Positions 17,272 through 28,446 of a DNA stretch of 64,000 nt are shown piece after piece. A program made the position numbers and the translations under genes. The notes under the pieces are model-generated. The model saw nothing but the letters and a program-made list of their open reading frames with translations, did no database searches and had not been told where the DNA came from. This stretch comes from Hoeflea sp. (lineage in GTDB: Bacteria; Pseudomonadota; Alphaproteobacteria; Rhizobiales; Rhizobiaceae): contig JAHRFE010000007.1 of assembly GCA_019084245.1 (NCBI GenBank), positions 1 through 64,000 of the forward strand, given 5' to 3'. How positions within the stretch are numbered: the first letter of the stretch is position 1; the number at the start of each line of letters is the position of its first letter.

Positions 17272-17527
17272 GGCGGTGTCCGGGAAAGGTCTCACACATC
17301 CAAACCGGACAAACGCGTCTGGTCCGATCGGGCTACACATGCCGTCCTCTCAGCTAATCCCGGCGAGATCAACAGTTTTGTTGTGATCGCCATTGGCGTC
17401 GGCACCGCTTGGACAGGATCTGCTGCATCCTTATGGCCGGCACGGCGGTCAATCGCGCGCTGGCGAACACTTAGCAATGTTGCGAACTATCACTTGACGG
17501 CGCCGTCAACTCGAGATAGTTAGACAC

Positions 17528-17869
17528 ATGGCTAAGCATGACACCCAACTCTCCGACCTGTTCCACGCGCTGGCGGACCCGACGCGACGGCAGATCCTGA
17601 CGCGGCTGGCGCAGGGACCCGCGCCGGTGACCGAGCTCGCCGGCCCGACAGGGCTGCGCCTGCCTACGGTCATGCGGCACCTTTCGGTTCTTCAGGAGGC
17701 GGGGCTGATCGCGACATCCAAGGATGGACGGGTGCGCACCTGCGCCATCGTGCCCGAGGCGCTCACGCCGATGCAGGCATGGCTCGAGGAACAACGCAGC
17801 ATCTGGGAAGCCCGGCTCGACCGGCTGGACGACTATGTGATGAACTTGATGAAGGAGCGAGACAAATGA
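17528..17869 (+). CDS. ArsR family winged-helix regulator
   Basis: A 113-residue ArsR-type repressor. LFHALADPTRRQILTRLAQG and RLPTVMRHLSVLQEAGLI are the winged-helix DNA-binding segments. It lacks the metal-binding cysteines of metal sensors. It overlaps an SRPBCC gene by 4 bp, the common ArsR-SRPBCC pairing, where the regulator is often autoregulatory with an unknown signal. Possible operator elements lie in the 250 bp before it, but I could not define one. Confidence 0.9.
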   Translation: MAKHDTQLSDLFHALADPTRRQILTRLAQGPAPVTELAGPTGLRLPTVMRHLSVLQEAGLIATSKDGRVRTCAIVPEALTPMQAWLEEQRSIWEARLDRLDDYVMNLMKERDK

Positions 17870-18342
17870 CACTGGAGCTGGATCCGGCGACGGATTTGAG
17901 TTTTACCCGAACGCTGGCGGTGCCGCGGGGTCTGGTATGGGAATGCTGGACGCGGCCCGAGCACATCCCGCATTTCTTCATTCCGGCGCCGCACAAGGTC
18001 ACCTCCGTGGACATCGACCTGAGGGTCGGCGGCCGCTTCAACACCACCTTCGACGTCGAAGGCAATATCATGGACAATCACGGCGTCTATCTCGAGGTGG
18101 TGCCCGAGGAGAAGCTGGTGTTCACCGACGCCTACAGCGAAGGCTGGAAGCCCGCGCCCGATCCGTTCATGACCGCCATCCTCCTCCTGGCGGATGCGCC
18201 CGGGGGCGGCACCCTCTACACGGCGATCGCCCGGCACCGCAGTCCCGAGAGTCGGACCTCGCATGAGGAAATGGGATTTTTCGACGGCTGGGGCACGGTG
18301 GTCACCCAGCTCGAGGCCTATGCGAAAGGACTGGCAAAATGA
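17866..18342 (+). CDS. SRPBCC/AHSA1 domain protein
   Basis: A 158-residue START-like AHSA1 domain protein. RTLAVPRGLVWECWTRPEHI opens the fold, RVGGRFNTTFDVEG follows, and the C-terminal GFFDGWGTVVTQLEAYA helix closes it. Such proteins bind hydrophobic ligands; the ligand is unknown. It overlaps both neighbours by 4 bp (arsR upstream, the tandem SRPBCC gene downstream). Confidence 0.88.
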   Translation: MTLELDPATDLSFTRTLAVPRGLVWECWTRPEHIPHFFIPAPHKVTSVDIDLRVGGRFNTTFDVEGNIMDNHGVYLEVVPEEKLVFTDAYSEGWKPAPDPFMTAILLLADAPGGGTLYTAIARHRSPESRTSHEEMGFFDGWGTVVTQLEAYAKGLAK

Positions 18343-19214
18343 GCGACAGTTTCGCAACGCTGACCTTCGAACGCCGCGTGGCCGCACCCGTGGCGACCTT
18401 GTGGGAAGTCTGGACCGCGCCCGCCGCGCGCGCCGTCTGGGCATCGCCCGCGCCCTCGGTCACGGTCGAATTTCTCGAAGCCGACACAAGGGTCGGCGGC
18501 CGCGAGATCTCGCTGTGCAAGGTGGAGGGCCAACCCGACACAAGCTGCGAGGCTGGATGGCTTGCCTTGCAGCCGGGCCGGCGCAGCGTCAATTACGAGG
18601 TGATCTCGTCGCAGGGCGTCACGCAGTCGGCGGCCTTGGTCACGGCCGAATTTTCCGGCACGGGCAACGAAAGCCGGATCGGGGTGACCGTGCAGCTGTC
18701 GTCGCTGTCTGAAAACATGGAGGACGGCTACCGCCAGGGATTTTCCGCGGGGCTCGCCAATCTTGCCGGCGTTGCCGAGCGGACCATGGTGATAAGCCGC
18801 GTCATCGCCGCGCCGCGCGACGTTGTCTGGGGCGCCTGGCTCAATCCCGAGACCCTGCCGCAATGGTGGGGACCCGACGGGTTTTCCTGCCGCACCCAGC
18901 GGATCGACCTGCGCGCCGGCGGCGAATGGGTGTTCGACATGATAGGCCCCGATGGCACGGTGTATCCGAACCATCATCTCTATGGCGAGGTGAGGACCGG
19001 GGACAGGATCGGCTACACGCTGCTCTGGGGCGAGAACGGACCGAAACACGCCGATGCCTGGGTGCAGTTCGAGGACGAGGACGGCGCAACCAGGATTACG
19101 CTCGGCATGGCGCTGAGCACTGCGGAAGAATACCGGACAGCCAGGGGCTTCGGCGCCGTGGAACTGGGGCTTCAGACGCTGGGCAAGCTCGCCCGCTTCC
19201 TCGGCGCGCCGTGA
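18339..19214 (+). CDS. Tandem SRPBCC/AHSA1 protein (two domains fused)
   Basis: A 291-residue protein made of two START-like domains: residues about 1-145 (TFERRVAAPVATLWEVWTA) and 150-290 (VISRVIAAPRDVVWGAWLNPETL, WWGPDGFSCRT, LRAGGEWVFDM). The second half is the better match to AHSA1; the first is more diverged. It is the third gene of an arsR operon and ends 3 bp from the convergent yciB gene. The role is unknown; the fusion may create a paired ligand pocket. Confidence 0.85.
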   Translation: MSDSFATLTFERRVAAPVATLWEVWTAPAARAVWASPAPSVTVEFLEADTRVGGREISLCKVEGQPDTSCEAGWLALQPGRRSVNYEVISSQGVTQSAALVTAEFSGTGNESRIGVTVQLSSLSENMEDGYRQGFSAGLANLAGVAERTMVISRVIAAPRDVVWGAWLNPETLPQWWGPDGFSCRTQRIDLRAGGEWVFDMIGPDGTVYPNHHLYGEVRTGDRIGYTLLWGENGPKHADAWVQFEDEDGATRITLGMALSTAEEYRTARGFGAVELGLQTLGKLARFLGAP

Positions 19215-19217
19215 CGC

Positions 19218-19909
19218 CTATCCCTTCGCCGCGTCTTCCTCCACCGGCAGCGCATGCCGCTGCATCAGCGGCAGTTGCATGATCGTGAAGATGATCGACA
19301 GCGGCATGTTGCCCCAGACCTTGAAGGCGATCCAGAAGTCGGTGGAGAAATTGCGCCAGATCACCTCGTTGACCACCGCCATCAGCAGGAAATAGAGGCC
19401 CCAGCGCAGGGTCAGGATGCGCCAGCCCTCGGCGTCGAGCCGGAAGGCGGAGTCAAACACATAGCCCAGGAAGGACTTCTTGAAGAGCAGCCCGCCGAGC
19501 AGGATCACACCGAACATGGTGTTGATGATGGTGGGCTTCACCTTGATGAAGATCTCGTCCTGCAGCCACAGGGTGAGGGCCCCGAACACCAGCACGATGA
19601 CGCCCGACAAGAGCGGCATGATCGGCAGCGTGCGGGTCAGCATCCACGACACCGAAAGCGCAATCGCCGTGGCGATCATGAAGCAGGCGGTGCCGACGAA
19701 GATCGGCCCGCCGATATCGGCCAGGAACGGCACCCGTTCGGCAATCCAGGCGCCGCGCGAATTGGCAAAGAAGAACACGATCAGCGGGCCAAGCTCGAGC
19801 ACCAGCTTGAGCAGCGGGTTCATGCGCTTGCGCGCGGGATCGTTGGGGTCGGGCTCGAAGATGTGCAGCTCGGGCTCGGCGGGGGCGGCATCGGTCGGCT
19901 TGTGGTCGC

Positions 19910-19913
<4 letters not shown>
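19218..19913 (-). CDS. yciB: Inner membrane-spanning protein YciB (septation protein A family)
   Basis: A 231-residue protein with a charged N-terminal extension (residues 1-30), then about six membrane segments with [17 protein letters not shown] and [16 protein letters not shown], both typical of YciB/IspZ. In other bacteria YciB is involved in cell envelope synthesis and division. It overlaps ftsY by 4 bp, the usual rhizobial order ftsY-yciB. Confidence 0.93.
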
Positions 19914-21427
<1,514 letters not shown>

Positions 21428-21451
21428 GCCTGCCTGCCGTTCTTTCTGGGA

Positions 21452-22759
21452 TCAACCCGTGGCGAATGCGGGCCGGATGTCGTCCGCCGCCTGTTCGACG
21501 AGATCGCCGGTCAGGTGATTCGTCTCGCGTCCGGTGATCCGGATCAAAGCCATCTGGCCCCTTGGCGCATCTTGCGCAACCACCGGGGTGAAATTTTCCG
21601 TCCGCGACATGCCGGAGAACTCGACGAGCACCTGATGCGTGTCCCTCTCCTGCGCCATCCGGGCGAGATGCGCGTCCTGGGCTTGCGCAGCCTTTTCCCT
21701 CAGGCGCGCGGCGCGGGCCTTGACGAGGCTCCGGTCGAGCTGCGGCATCCGTGCGGCCGGCGTCCCGGCTCGCGGCGAATAGGGAAACACATGCGCAAAC
21801 GCGATCCCGCATTCGTCGATGATGTCGAGCGAGCGGGCGAACATCTCTTCCGTCTCGGTCGGGAATCCGGCAATCAGGTCGGCGCCGAAGGCAAAGCCTG
21901 GCCGCAGGCTGCGCACGGTCTCGCAAAACCGGATCGCGTCGTTGCGGCCATGACGGCGCTTCATCCGCTTGAGAATCAAATCGTCGCCATGCTGCAGCGA
22001 CAGGTGCAGATGCGGCATGAAGCGCGGCTCATTTGCGATCAGGTCCATCAGCTGGTCATCGACCTCGATCGAATCGATCGACGACAGCCGCAGCCGCGCA
22101 AGCTCGGGCACCTGCCTGAGAATGGTCGCGGTCAGCGTTCCAAGCGAAGGCTTGCCCGGCAGGTCGGCGCCGTAGCTGGTGGCGTCGACGCCGGTGATCA
22201 CGACCTCGTGGTAGCCATTGTCGACCAGACGCGCGATCTGGTCGACCACGGCGCCCATCGGCACCGAGCGCGAATTGCCACGGCCAAAGGGGATGACGCA
22301 GAAGGTGCAGCGGTGGTCGCAGCCGTTCTGCACCTGGACGAAGGCGCGGGCATGGCCTTCCACCGCGTCGATCATCTGCGGCGCAGTCTCGCGCACCGCC
22401 ATGATGTCGTTGACGCGGATCTTCTCGCTTTCGGCCACGCCGAAATCCAGCAGCTTGCTGTATGTGGAGACGCGGCCCTTCAAGTCATTGCCGATCACCG
22501 CGTCAACCTCCGCCATCTCGGCGAAACTTTCCGGTTCGGTCTGCGCCGCACAGCCCGACACCACGATGCGGGCGTGCGGATGCTCGCGCCGGGCGCGGCG
22601 GATGGCCTGGCGCGCCTGGCGCACCGCATCCGCCGTCACCGCGCAGGTGTTGACCAGCACCGCATTGTTGAGCCCCGCGGTCTCGGCCGCGGTGCGCATG
22701 GTCTCGGATTCGAAGGTATTGAGCCGGCATCCGAAGGTGAGAACGCGGACGCCGCTCAC
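21452..22759 (-). CDS. mtaB: tRNA t6A37 methylthiotransferase MtaB
   Basis: A 435-residue radical-SAM methylthiotransferase that converts t6A to ms2t6A at tRNA position 37. The N-terminal cluster cysteines are Cys11 (GCRLN), Cys39 (NTCAV) and Cys70 (SGCAA); the radical-SAM motif is CDHRCTFC (Cys147, 151, 154). The start is GTG at 22759, which overlaps the dapF stop (GTGA); a longer frame is open upstream but lies inside dapF. A C-terminal TRAM-like part is present. Confidence 0.93.
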   Translation of the reverse strand: MSGVRVLTFGCRLNTFESETMRTAAETAGLNNAVLVNTCAVTADAVRQARQAIRRARREHPHARIVVSGCAAQTEPESFAEMAEVDAVIGNDLKGRVSTYSKLLDFGVAESEKIRVNDIMAVRETAPQMIDAVEGHARAFVQVQNGCDHRCTFCVIPFGRGNSRSVPMGAVVDQIARLVDNGYHEVVITGVDATSYGADLPGKPSLGTLTATILRQVPELARLRLSSIDSIEVDDQLMDLIANEPRFMPHLHLSLQHGDDLILKRMKRRHGRNDAIRFCETVRSLRPGFAFGADLIAGFPTETEEMFARSLDIIDECGIAFAHVFPYSPRAGTPAARMPQLDRSLVKARAARLREKAAQAQDAHLARMAQERDTHQVLVEFSGMSRTENFTPVVAQDAPRGQMALIRITGRETNHLTGDLVEQAADDIRPAFATG

Positions 22760-23634
22760 GCCGCCGCCTCGTCGGCCCGCCAGTCGCCGGTAAGCGGATC
22801 GACGGAGCCGGAAAATTCCCATTCCGCGGGTCCGGTCATGATCACGTGATCGTCGTCGCGCCATTCGATCTCGAGCGGTCCGCCGGGCACATTGACCGTG
22901 ACGGTCCGCCCGGTGCGTCCGGTGCGCGCCGCCGAAACCGCCGCCGCACAGGCGCCCGAGCCGCAGGCGCGGGTCAGGCCGGTGCCGCGCTCCCAGGTCC
23001 TCAGGTCAAGCGTATGGTCGTCGATCACCCGGGCGATCGAGATATTGGCACGCTCGGGGAAGATCGGGTGGTTCTCGAGCAACGGCCCGAAACGCTCCAG
23101 ATCATGTGACCAGACATCGTGCTTGACCCAGAAGATCGCGTGCGGATTGCCCATCGAGACCACCGAGGGCGAATGCAGCAGCGGCGCGTCGATCGGGCCG
23201 ATCTGCAGCTCGATGCGCGAGGTGTCGTGGAATTCCTCGGCCAGCGGGATCCGGTCCCAGCGGAACTCCGGACGGCCCATGTCGACAGAGATCAGTCCGT
23301 TCTCGTGCTCCTGGGCCGTGAGAATTCCGGCCAGGGTCTTGAAGGTGAAAGTTTTCTGCCCGGTTTCGGACGCTAAGGCCTGCACCACGCAGCGCGTGCC
23401 GTTACCGCAGGCCTGGGCGCGGGATCCGTCGCGGTTGAGGATATCGATGCGGAAATCGACGCCGTCGATGTCTGTGTCATGAATCGCCATGATCTGGTCA
23501 AAGCCGGTCCTGCCGCCGCCAGCGAGCTTGATCGCTGCCTCAGGCGTCACGGCGTCCGGGCGGCCACGCATGTCGATCACGACAATGTCGTTGCCGAGCC
23601 CGTTCATCTTGGCGAAAGGAACCATCGATCCCAT
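22756..23634 (-). CDS. dapF: Diaminopimelate epimerase DapF
   Basis: A 292-residue epimerase for LL- to meso-diaminopimelate in lysine and peptidoglycan synthesis. [10 protein letters not shown] opens the protein, and the two catalytic cysteines are in ACGNGTRC (about Cys75) and TRACGSGAC (about Cys223). The Met at 23634 is used; a second Met three codons later (23625) is equally plausible. Translationally coupled to mtaB. Confidence 0.94.
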   Translation of the reverse strand: MGSMVPFAKMNGLGNDIVVIDMRGRPDAVTPEAAIKLAGGGRTGFDQIMAIHDTDIDGVDFRIDILNRDGSRAQACGNGTRCVVQALASETGQKTFTFKTLAGILTAQEHENGLISVDMGRPEFRWDRIPLAEEFHDTSRIELQIGPIDAPLLHSPSVVSMGNPHAIFWVKHDVWSHDLERFGPLLENHPIFPERANISIARVIDDHTLDLRTWERGTGLTRACGSGACAAAVSAARTGRTGRTVTVNVPGGPLEIEWRDDDHVIMTGPAEWEFSGSVDPLTGDWRADEAAA

Positions 23635-23701
23635 TGTATAAACCCGTCTTGTTTCAGGGCCTATATGGCGGAAAACCGGTCCAATTACCAGTGGCGGCGC
23701 A

Positions 23702-24775
23702 TCAAGCCGGCGCCTGCCAGACCTCGCCCGCATGCAAAGGCCGGAACCGCTCGGGTGCAACGCCCTTCTTGGCGAGTTCTGCCTCAAGCACTTCCCTGGG
23801 CGCGTCGCGGCCCTCATTGGTGAGGCGGAACGTGCCCCAGTGATGCCCCAGCGCATGGTCGGCGCCCGAGAGCAGGAAACCCTCGATGGCTTCGGCCGGG
23901 TTCTGGTGCTGGTCCTTCATGAACCAGCGTGGCTCATAGGCGCCGACCGGCAGGGTGGCTGCGCGGAACTTGCCGTGGCGCTCGCGGGCATTGCGGTAGG
24001 GCCGGCCTTGGTCGAAGCCGGTGTCGCCAATATGCAGGATCTTGCCGCCCGGGGTCTCGATCACGAAGGCCGCCCACAGCGCCATCGAGCGGTCGTTCAT
24101 GCCGCGCGCCGACCAGTGGTGGCAGGGCTCGAAATGGATGGTGGCCGCACCCGAGCGGATCGCCTGGCCCCAGTCGCCGGTCATCATCCGCATGGTGGCC
24201 ACGTGATCCTTGATGATCGCGTCATTGCCAAGCGGCGTGATCACCAGCGGGTCATGCGCCTGGCGGAGCCGCGCCAGCGTCACCAGGTCGAGATGGTCGT
24301 AGTGATTGTGGCTGACCAGCACCAGGTCGATCTTCGGCAGATCCTCGAACTTGACGCCGGGATCGGTGTATCGCTTCGGTCCCGCAAAGCCCACGGGGCT
24401 CGCGCGCTCCGACCAGACGGGATCGGTCAGGATGTTAAGCCCGGCGGTCTGGATCAGCAGCGTGGCGTGACCGACCATGGTGATCCTGAGCGCGTCGCCC
24501 TCGACCCGCGCATCGGGCCTGGCCGGCCCATGCGGGCTGGTCACCGAGGTCGGCCAGGGTTCGCGGTCGCCGCCCATCTGCCATTTCAAGAAATCCGAAA
24601 AGCCCTTGGGCGCGGAGCCGTCCGGGTTGAAGAACCGTGTTCCGTCGAAATGGTCGCTGACGGGGCCGGAATGATAAGGGTTGTTGGCGCGTGCCAAGGC
24701 CATGGCGCTCCCTGTTGCGCCGATACCTGCCAAGGCGGCCAGCGCTGAAAACTTGAGAAAGGATCGGCGTTTCAT
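23702..24775 (-). CDS. MBL-fold metallo-hydrolase with Tat signal (NAPE-PLD/UlaG-like)
   Basis: A 357-residue protein with a twin-arginine signal (KRRSFLK, then a hydrophobic stretch) and a metallo-beta-lactamase fold. Metal ligands are seen in SHNHYDHLD (HxHxDH), PCHHWSARG and [10 protein letters not shown], and a late GHHWGTF. This set matches the NAPE-phospholipase D/RomA-like branch, so a membrane phospholipid or a lactone could be the substrate. Export suggests a periplasmic role. Monocistronic, on the same strand as dapF. Confidence 0.88.
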   Translation of the reverse strand: MKRRSFLKFSALAALAGIGATGSAMALARANNPYHSGPVSDHFDGTRFFNPDGSAPKGFSDFLKWQMGGDREPWPTSVTSPHGPARPDARVEGDALRITMVGHATLLIQTAGLNILTDPVWSERASPVGFAGPKRYTDPGVKFEDLPKIDLVLVSHNHYDHLDLVTLARLRQAHDPLVITPLGNDAIIKDHVATMRMMTGDWGQAIRSGAATIHFEPCHHWSARGMNDRSMALWAAFVIETPGGKILHIGDTGFDQGRPYRNARERHGKFRAATLPVGAYEPRWFMKDQHQNPAEAIEGFLLSGADHALGHHWGTFRLTNEGRDAPREVLEAELAKKGVAPERFRPLHAGEVWQAPA

Positions 24776-25120
24776 GCCGGTAGATATGGTGGGGCCGGAT
24801 AGAGGATCAAGTCAAAAGGCTTGACGGACGGTATCGCAGGGCAGCGGCCTTCACCGCAGCCTTGCCGCCGTCTGCGGCCATTGTTGCAGAATGCCTTCCT
24901 TGTCCCGAGTGGTAGCACAGTCTTCACTGGGGTTGGGCACAGGATTGGCGATGATGAGGGTCGGTCCCTATCGCGCGGTTTCCCGGGCCGAACTCGATGG
25001 CCAGCAAGATGTTGCGGCGGAATGCAAAGCTTCATTAGGAAAACTTGCGTATTGCTGCATCGGACAGGCTTGGACCGCGGGCTGTAAGCCCGCGCTGCCG
25101 GATTGCATGAAGGACTGCCG
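24776..25120. other. 345-bp intergenic region between divergent genes
   Basis: No protein gene is supported. It must carry promoters for the MBL-fold gene (minus) and the GGDEF gene (plus). The only structure seen is an 8-bp perfect stem, CGCGGGCT (25076-25083) with AGCCCGCG (25087-25094) and a 3-nt loop, just before the GGDEF ribosome binding site. Confidence 0.6.
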
Positions 25121-26788
25121 ATGAGTTTTTCCACCCCGATCCTCCTTGTGATCGCGCTGCTCGCGGTTCTTGTGGTCGGACGAATCGTCACGTCGCCGCA
25201 AGCGCCGGGGCGTATAGCCTTCGGGTTGGCAGCCGTGGCATCGATCTGGTGGATCGCCATGGTCGTGCTTCGCCTCAACAGCGAGGACCTTTCGGACAAG
25301 ATCCTGTTCAGCAGGCTCGCCTGGTTCGGCATCATTGCCACACCGCTTTTCTGGTCGGCAGGCTTTCTTGACCATGCAGGCTTCAACCAGGTCACCAGGC
25401 GCCTGCCGATCGCCATCATTCTAACGATCAGTGCGCTCGCGGGCTTCGCCGCCCTGACGGATGGCTATCATCAATGGATATATACCGGAATCATCAACGA
25501 AGAACGGCCGACCTTCTCCCACGGATGGCTGTTTTATGCGCTGTTGGGGGGGATGTATCTGTGCATGCTGCTTGCCTGCCTGATGTCGATTTCCCAATTG
25601 AAGCACGCCTCCCGTCTGCACAGACGTCAAATGGTGGCACTCCTGATCGCCACATGTGTCCCGTGGGGATGCAACGCGGCGTTTGTCCTGTTCGAGTTCC
25701 GGCTCTTCAACGATGACCCGACGCCCTTCGCCTTCAGCGCGACCGTGCTGGCCGTGCTGTTCGCGCAACATCGCGGAAAGCTGTTCATCGCACCGCCCAT
25801 CGCCCGGGACGTCATTTTCTCGATCCTGCCGGACCCGATCGTGGTGCTTGAGCCGAGCGGTCTGGTCCTCGAGACCAATCCCGCGGCAGCGAAGCTGACA
25901 GGGTTCAGCGCCGAAACGGTGGGGACGAAACTCCCGCCTTCCCACCCGTTGATGGCTTTCGTCGCAAGAGATATGACGAGCGAAACCGGGAAGCCGATCG
26001 TTCACTTCGACGCCATGGGGAAGACTTTCGAAGTGTCCGTTCAGCCACTGGAGCACTGGGGCCGGCAAGGCAATGTGATGATCGTGCTCCGCGACGTCAC
26101 GGCCCGGGAAGCCGCGCAGAAAAGCCTCTCGGATGCCGGGCAAGCGCTGAAACTGCGGCTTGAGGAAAACCTGCGTCTGCAGGAGCAGCTGGAACAGCAG
26201 GCCTTTCACGATCACCTGACCGGGCTTTTCAATCGCCGCCACGCCAGCACCGTCATCCCGCCGGTGATTGCGAACGCCAGCGAAGACGCGCCGGTAGCGC
26301 TGATCATCGTGGATCTCGATTACTTCAAGCAGGTCAACGACCTGTACGGGCACGATGTCGGAGACAAGGTGCTGTCGACGTTCGCCTTGATCCTCCGCGA
26401 CAGCCTGCGAGACACAGAAATGGCGTTCCGTCATGGCGGCGAGGAATTCCTCGTCGTCTTGCCGGCCACGTCCCGCGCCCAGGCGCTTGACCGTTGCGCC
26501 AGGTGGCGGCACGGCCTCGCCACCCACGCCATTGCCGAACTGAAGGATTTCGCATTGTCCTTCTCGGCCGGCATTGCACTCGCTCCCCAGGCCGGAACCT
26601 CGCTCACGGCGTGCACGAAGGCGGCGGACATTGCGCTTTACCGGGCCAAGATTTCCGGGCGCAACACGGACATCGTCTGGGGCGAGCATCTTGACGGACT
26701 GGTCCGGGAAGGCCCTGCCCCCCAGGGCAATGCAGCCGACCACAGCGACCGCAAGGCCAGCCCAGCCCATAGGGCCGTGTCGCCCTGA
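25121..26788 (+). CDS. Membrane GGDEF protein with 7TM N-terminus and PAS domain
   Basis: A 555-residue predicted diguanylate cyclase. Residues about 1-225 hold seven hydrophobic segments like the histidine-kinase N-terminal 7TM domain, a PAS domain follows (about 235-345: DPIVVLEPSGLVLETNPAAAKLTGFSAE), then a short coiled coil and a GGDEF domain with an intact GGEEF active site (FRHGGEEFLV). The upstream inhibitory RxxD is not present as such (RDTE), so product inhibition may be weak. The ATG at 25121 has AAGGA upstream and is preferred to the TTG at 25103. Confidence 0.88.
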   Translation: MSFSTPILLVIALLAVLVVGRIVTSPQAPGRIAFGLAAVASIWWIAMVVLRLNSEDLSDKILFSRLAWFGIIATPLFWSAGFLDHAGFNQVTRRLPIAIILTISALAGFAALTDGYHQWIYTGIINEERPTFSHGWLFYALLGGMYLCMLLACLMSISQLKHASRLHRRQMVALLIATCVPWGCNAAFVLFEFRLFNDDPTPFAFSATVLAVLFAQHRGKLFIAPPIARDVIFSILPDPIVVLEPSGLVLETNPAAAKLTGFSAETVGTKLPPSHPLMAFVARDMTSETGKPIVHFDAMGKTFEVSVQPLEHWGRQGNVMIVLRDVTAREAAQKSLSDAGQALKLRLEENLRLQEQLEQQAFHDHLTGLFNRRHASTVIPPVIANASEDAPVALIIVDLDYFKQVNDLYGHDVGDKVLSTFALILRDSLRDTEMAFRHGGEEFLVVLPATSRAQALDRCARWRHGLATHAIAELKDFALSFSAGIALAPQAGTSLTACTKAADIALYRAKISGRNTDIVWGEHLDGLVREGPAPQGNAADHSDRKASPAHRAVSP

Positions 26789-26906
26789 TCCGGACGTTTG
26801 CGCTGAACCTGAAAAGGCTGGCGATCATGCCAAGGCTCGCGATGAAGCGCTGGCATCGCCGTTTTCAAGGCGGCTGAAGAACCACACCGCGCGCCAAGAA
26901 AAGCCC

Positions 26907-26935
26907 TTGCATTTGCATCTAAATCCTGTTGAATG
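26907..26935 (+). promoter_or_regulatory. Possible promoter of the thiamin-salvage operon
   Basis: TTGCAT (26907-26912) and TGAATG (26930-26935) are 17 bp apart, just upstream of the riboswitch. The -10 box is weak, so this is a tentative call. Confidence 0.3.
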
Positions 26936-26939
26936 CGCC

Positions 26940-27037
26940 TCACCACAGGGGTGCCGCGTAGAGCCGCGGCTGAGATGTGGGCGCCAAGCCCACGTACCCT
27001 CGAAGCTGATCTGGATAATGCCAGCGTAGCAAGGAGG
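26940..27037 (+). promoter_or_regulatory. TPP riboswitch (THI element)
   Basis: The conserved thi-box parts are all present in order: ACAGGGGTGCC, GGCTGAGATG, ACCCTCGAAGCTGATCTGG and ATAATGCCAGCGTAGCAAGG. The stems GCCGCG/CGCGGC and GTGGGC/GCCCAC close the arms. The last part overlaps the ribosome binding site AAGGAGG (27031-27037), so thiamin pyrophosphate binding should hide the site and stop translation of ykoF and, by coupling, the transporter genes. Boundaries are approximate. Confidence 0.95.
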
Positions 27038-27044
27038 AACCAAT

Positions 27045-27653
27045 ATGTTCGCAGGCGCGCAAGTCTCCCTTTATCCCATGACCGACGGGTTCGTGGACGT
27101 CATCCTGTCGTCGCTCTCGGCGCTCGATCCCTACCGTGAACGGCTCAGGATCGAGACCGACGACATCTCCACGCTGATTGTCGGGCCGCCGGAAGTGCTC
27201 TTCCCGGCATTGCGCGATCTCTATGTCGCAGCCGCCGCGTCCCGGCAGCATGTGGTGCTGCGCGCGACGCTGTCACGGGGCTGTCCCGGCGAGCCGGACG
27301 ATCCGATCTGCCAGACCGGCGCACTCGCCAATCCGTCCGAACCGCTTGAAAGCCGCCAGGCCGGGGCGCTTGCCGCGCTGGCCGAAGCGGCTGTGACAGG
27401 CGAAGAGGCGCGGGCACAGTTCTCGCTTTACGTGATGGGCGCGGGCGATCACATGGCCGAGATCATGGGCTGCATCGATTTTCTCAAATCAGGCGGCACG
27501 TTCGATCGGTCAAAGAATTTCTGCACCCGGCTCAAGGGCGATTCGGGCGCCGTGTTCGCCACCCTGCAGGCGGCGTTCTGCCGGTTCGGCCCGCCCGAAG
27601 GCCATGTCACGATCGACCTGACGGTCTCCGCCAACAGCCCCTCGATCCGCTGA
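27045..27653 (+). CDS. ykoF: YkoF family thiamin-related binding protein
   Basis: A 202-residue protein of the YkoF/HMP-binding family: two ferredoxin-like ACT-type halves, each with SLYPMTDG or SLYVMGAG at its start. In Bacillus, YkoF binds thiamin precursors and sits with the ykoEDC transporter. Here it is the first gene after the TPP riboswitch and is followed by thiXZY. The AAGGAGG site ends 7 bp before the ATG. Confidence 0.88.
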   Translation: MFAGAQVSLYPMTDGFVDVILSSLSALDPYRERLRIETDDISTLIVGPPEVLFPALRDLYVAAAASRQHVVLRATLSRGCPGEPDDPICQTGALANPSEPLESRQAGALAALAEAAVTGEEARAQFSLYVMGAGDHMAEIMGCIDFLKSGGTFDRSKNFCTRLKGDSGAVFATLQAAFCRFGPPEGHVTIDLTVSANSPSIR

Positions 27654-27657
27654 ACCC

Positions 27658-28446
27658 ATGGCGCATTCTCCGTCCGGTTCGCCGGCGGCAAGGCTTGTCC
27701 AGGGCCTGCCGGCTGTTTTCAGTGTCATCGCGGCTCTTGCCGCCTGGGAAGTCTATGTCCTGGTCTCCGGCATCTCGCCGCTGGTGCTGCCAGCACCCTC
27801 ACGTGTGGCGGAGCAGATCGTGGTCAACCGCGATCTGCTTTGGGCCAACACGGTGCCGACGCTTCAGGCAACGCTTTCCGGCTTTGCCTTTTCGCTCAGC
27901 GTCGCCTTCGCGCTGTCGCTGCTGATCGATTTCATCCCGAAGCTCAGGCGGGCGCTGTTTCCGGTGTTCGTCATCAGCCAGACCCTGCCGCTGGTGGCGA
28001 TCGCGCCGCTGGTGGTGCTGTGGTTCGGCTTCGGGCTGACGCCAAAGATCCTGCTGGTGGCGCTGGTCACGTTCTTTCCCATGCTGGTGGCGCTGGTCGA
28101 TGGCTATGAGTCCACCGACCCCGACATCTCCGCGCTGCTCAAATCTATGGGGGCATCGCGCGCGGCAATCTTCCGGCGTGCCCGGCTGCCCTCGGCCATG
28201 CCCTATTTCTTCGCGGGGCTTCGGATCTCGATCACCTATGCGGTGGTGGCGGCGATCTTCGCCGAATATGTCGGCGCCCGCGCAGGCCTCGGCATCGTCA
28301 TCCTCAACGCCAAGAACAGTTTCCGCCCCGACCTGATGCTCGCCGCCGTGGTCATCAGCTCGGCCCTGACGCTGGCGCTGTTCGGCGCGAGCGCGCTGCT
28401 GCAGCATCTGGTGCTCGGCTGGCGCCGTGCGGGGGTTGCGCCATGA
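27658..28446 (+). CDS. thiX: HMP/thiamin precursor ABC transporter permease ThiX
   Basis: A 262-residue permease of the SsuC/ThiX type with six helices and the cytoplasmic EAA-like loop, LKSMGASRAAIFRRARLPSA near residues 160-180. It starts 4 bp after ykoF. Imports a thiamin pyrimidine precursor together with ThiZ and ThiY. Confidence 0.88.
   Translation: MAHSPSGSPAARLVQGLPAVFSVIAALAAWEVYVLVSGISPLVLPAPSRVAEQIVVNRDLLWANTVPTLQATLSGFAFSLSVAFALSLLIDFIPKLRRALFPVFVISQTLPLVAIAPLVVLWFGFGLTPKILLVALVTFFPMLVALVDGYESTDPDISALLKSMGASRAAIFRRARLPSAMPYFFAGLRISITYAVVAAIFAEYVGARAGLGIVILNAKNSFRPDLMLAAVVISSALTLALFGASALLQHLVLGWRRAGVAP

Noticed and set aside
25076-25094. Hairpin before the GGDEF gene as a terminator
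   Set aside because: No T tract follows the stem, and the gene starts only 27 bp later; it could affect translation but is not a terminator.
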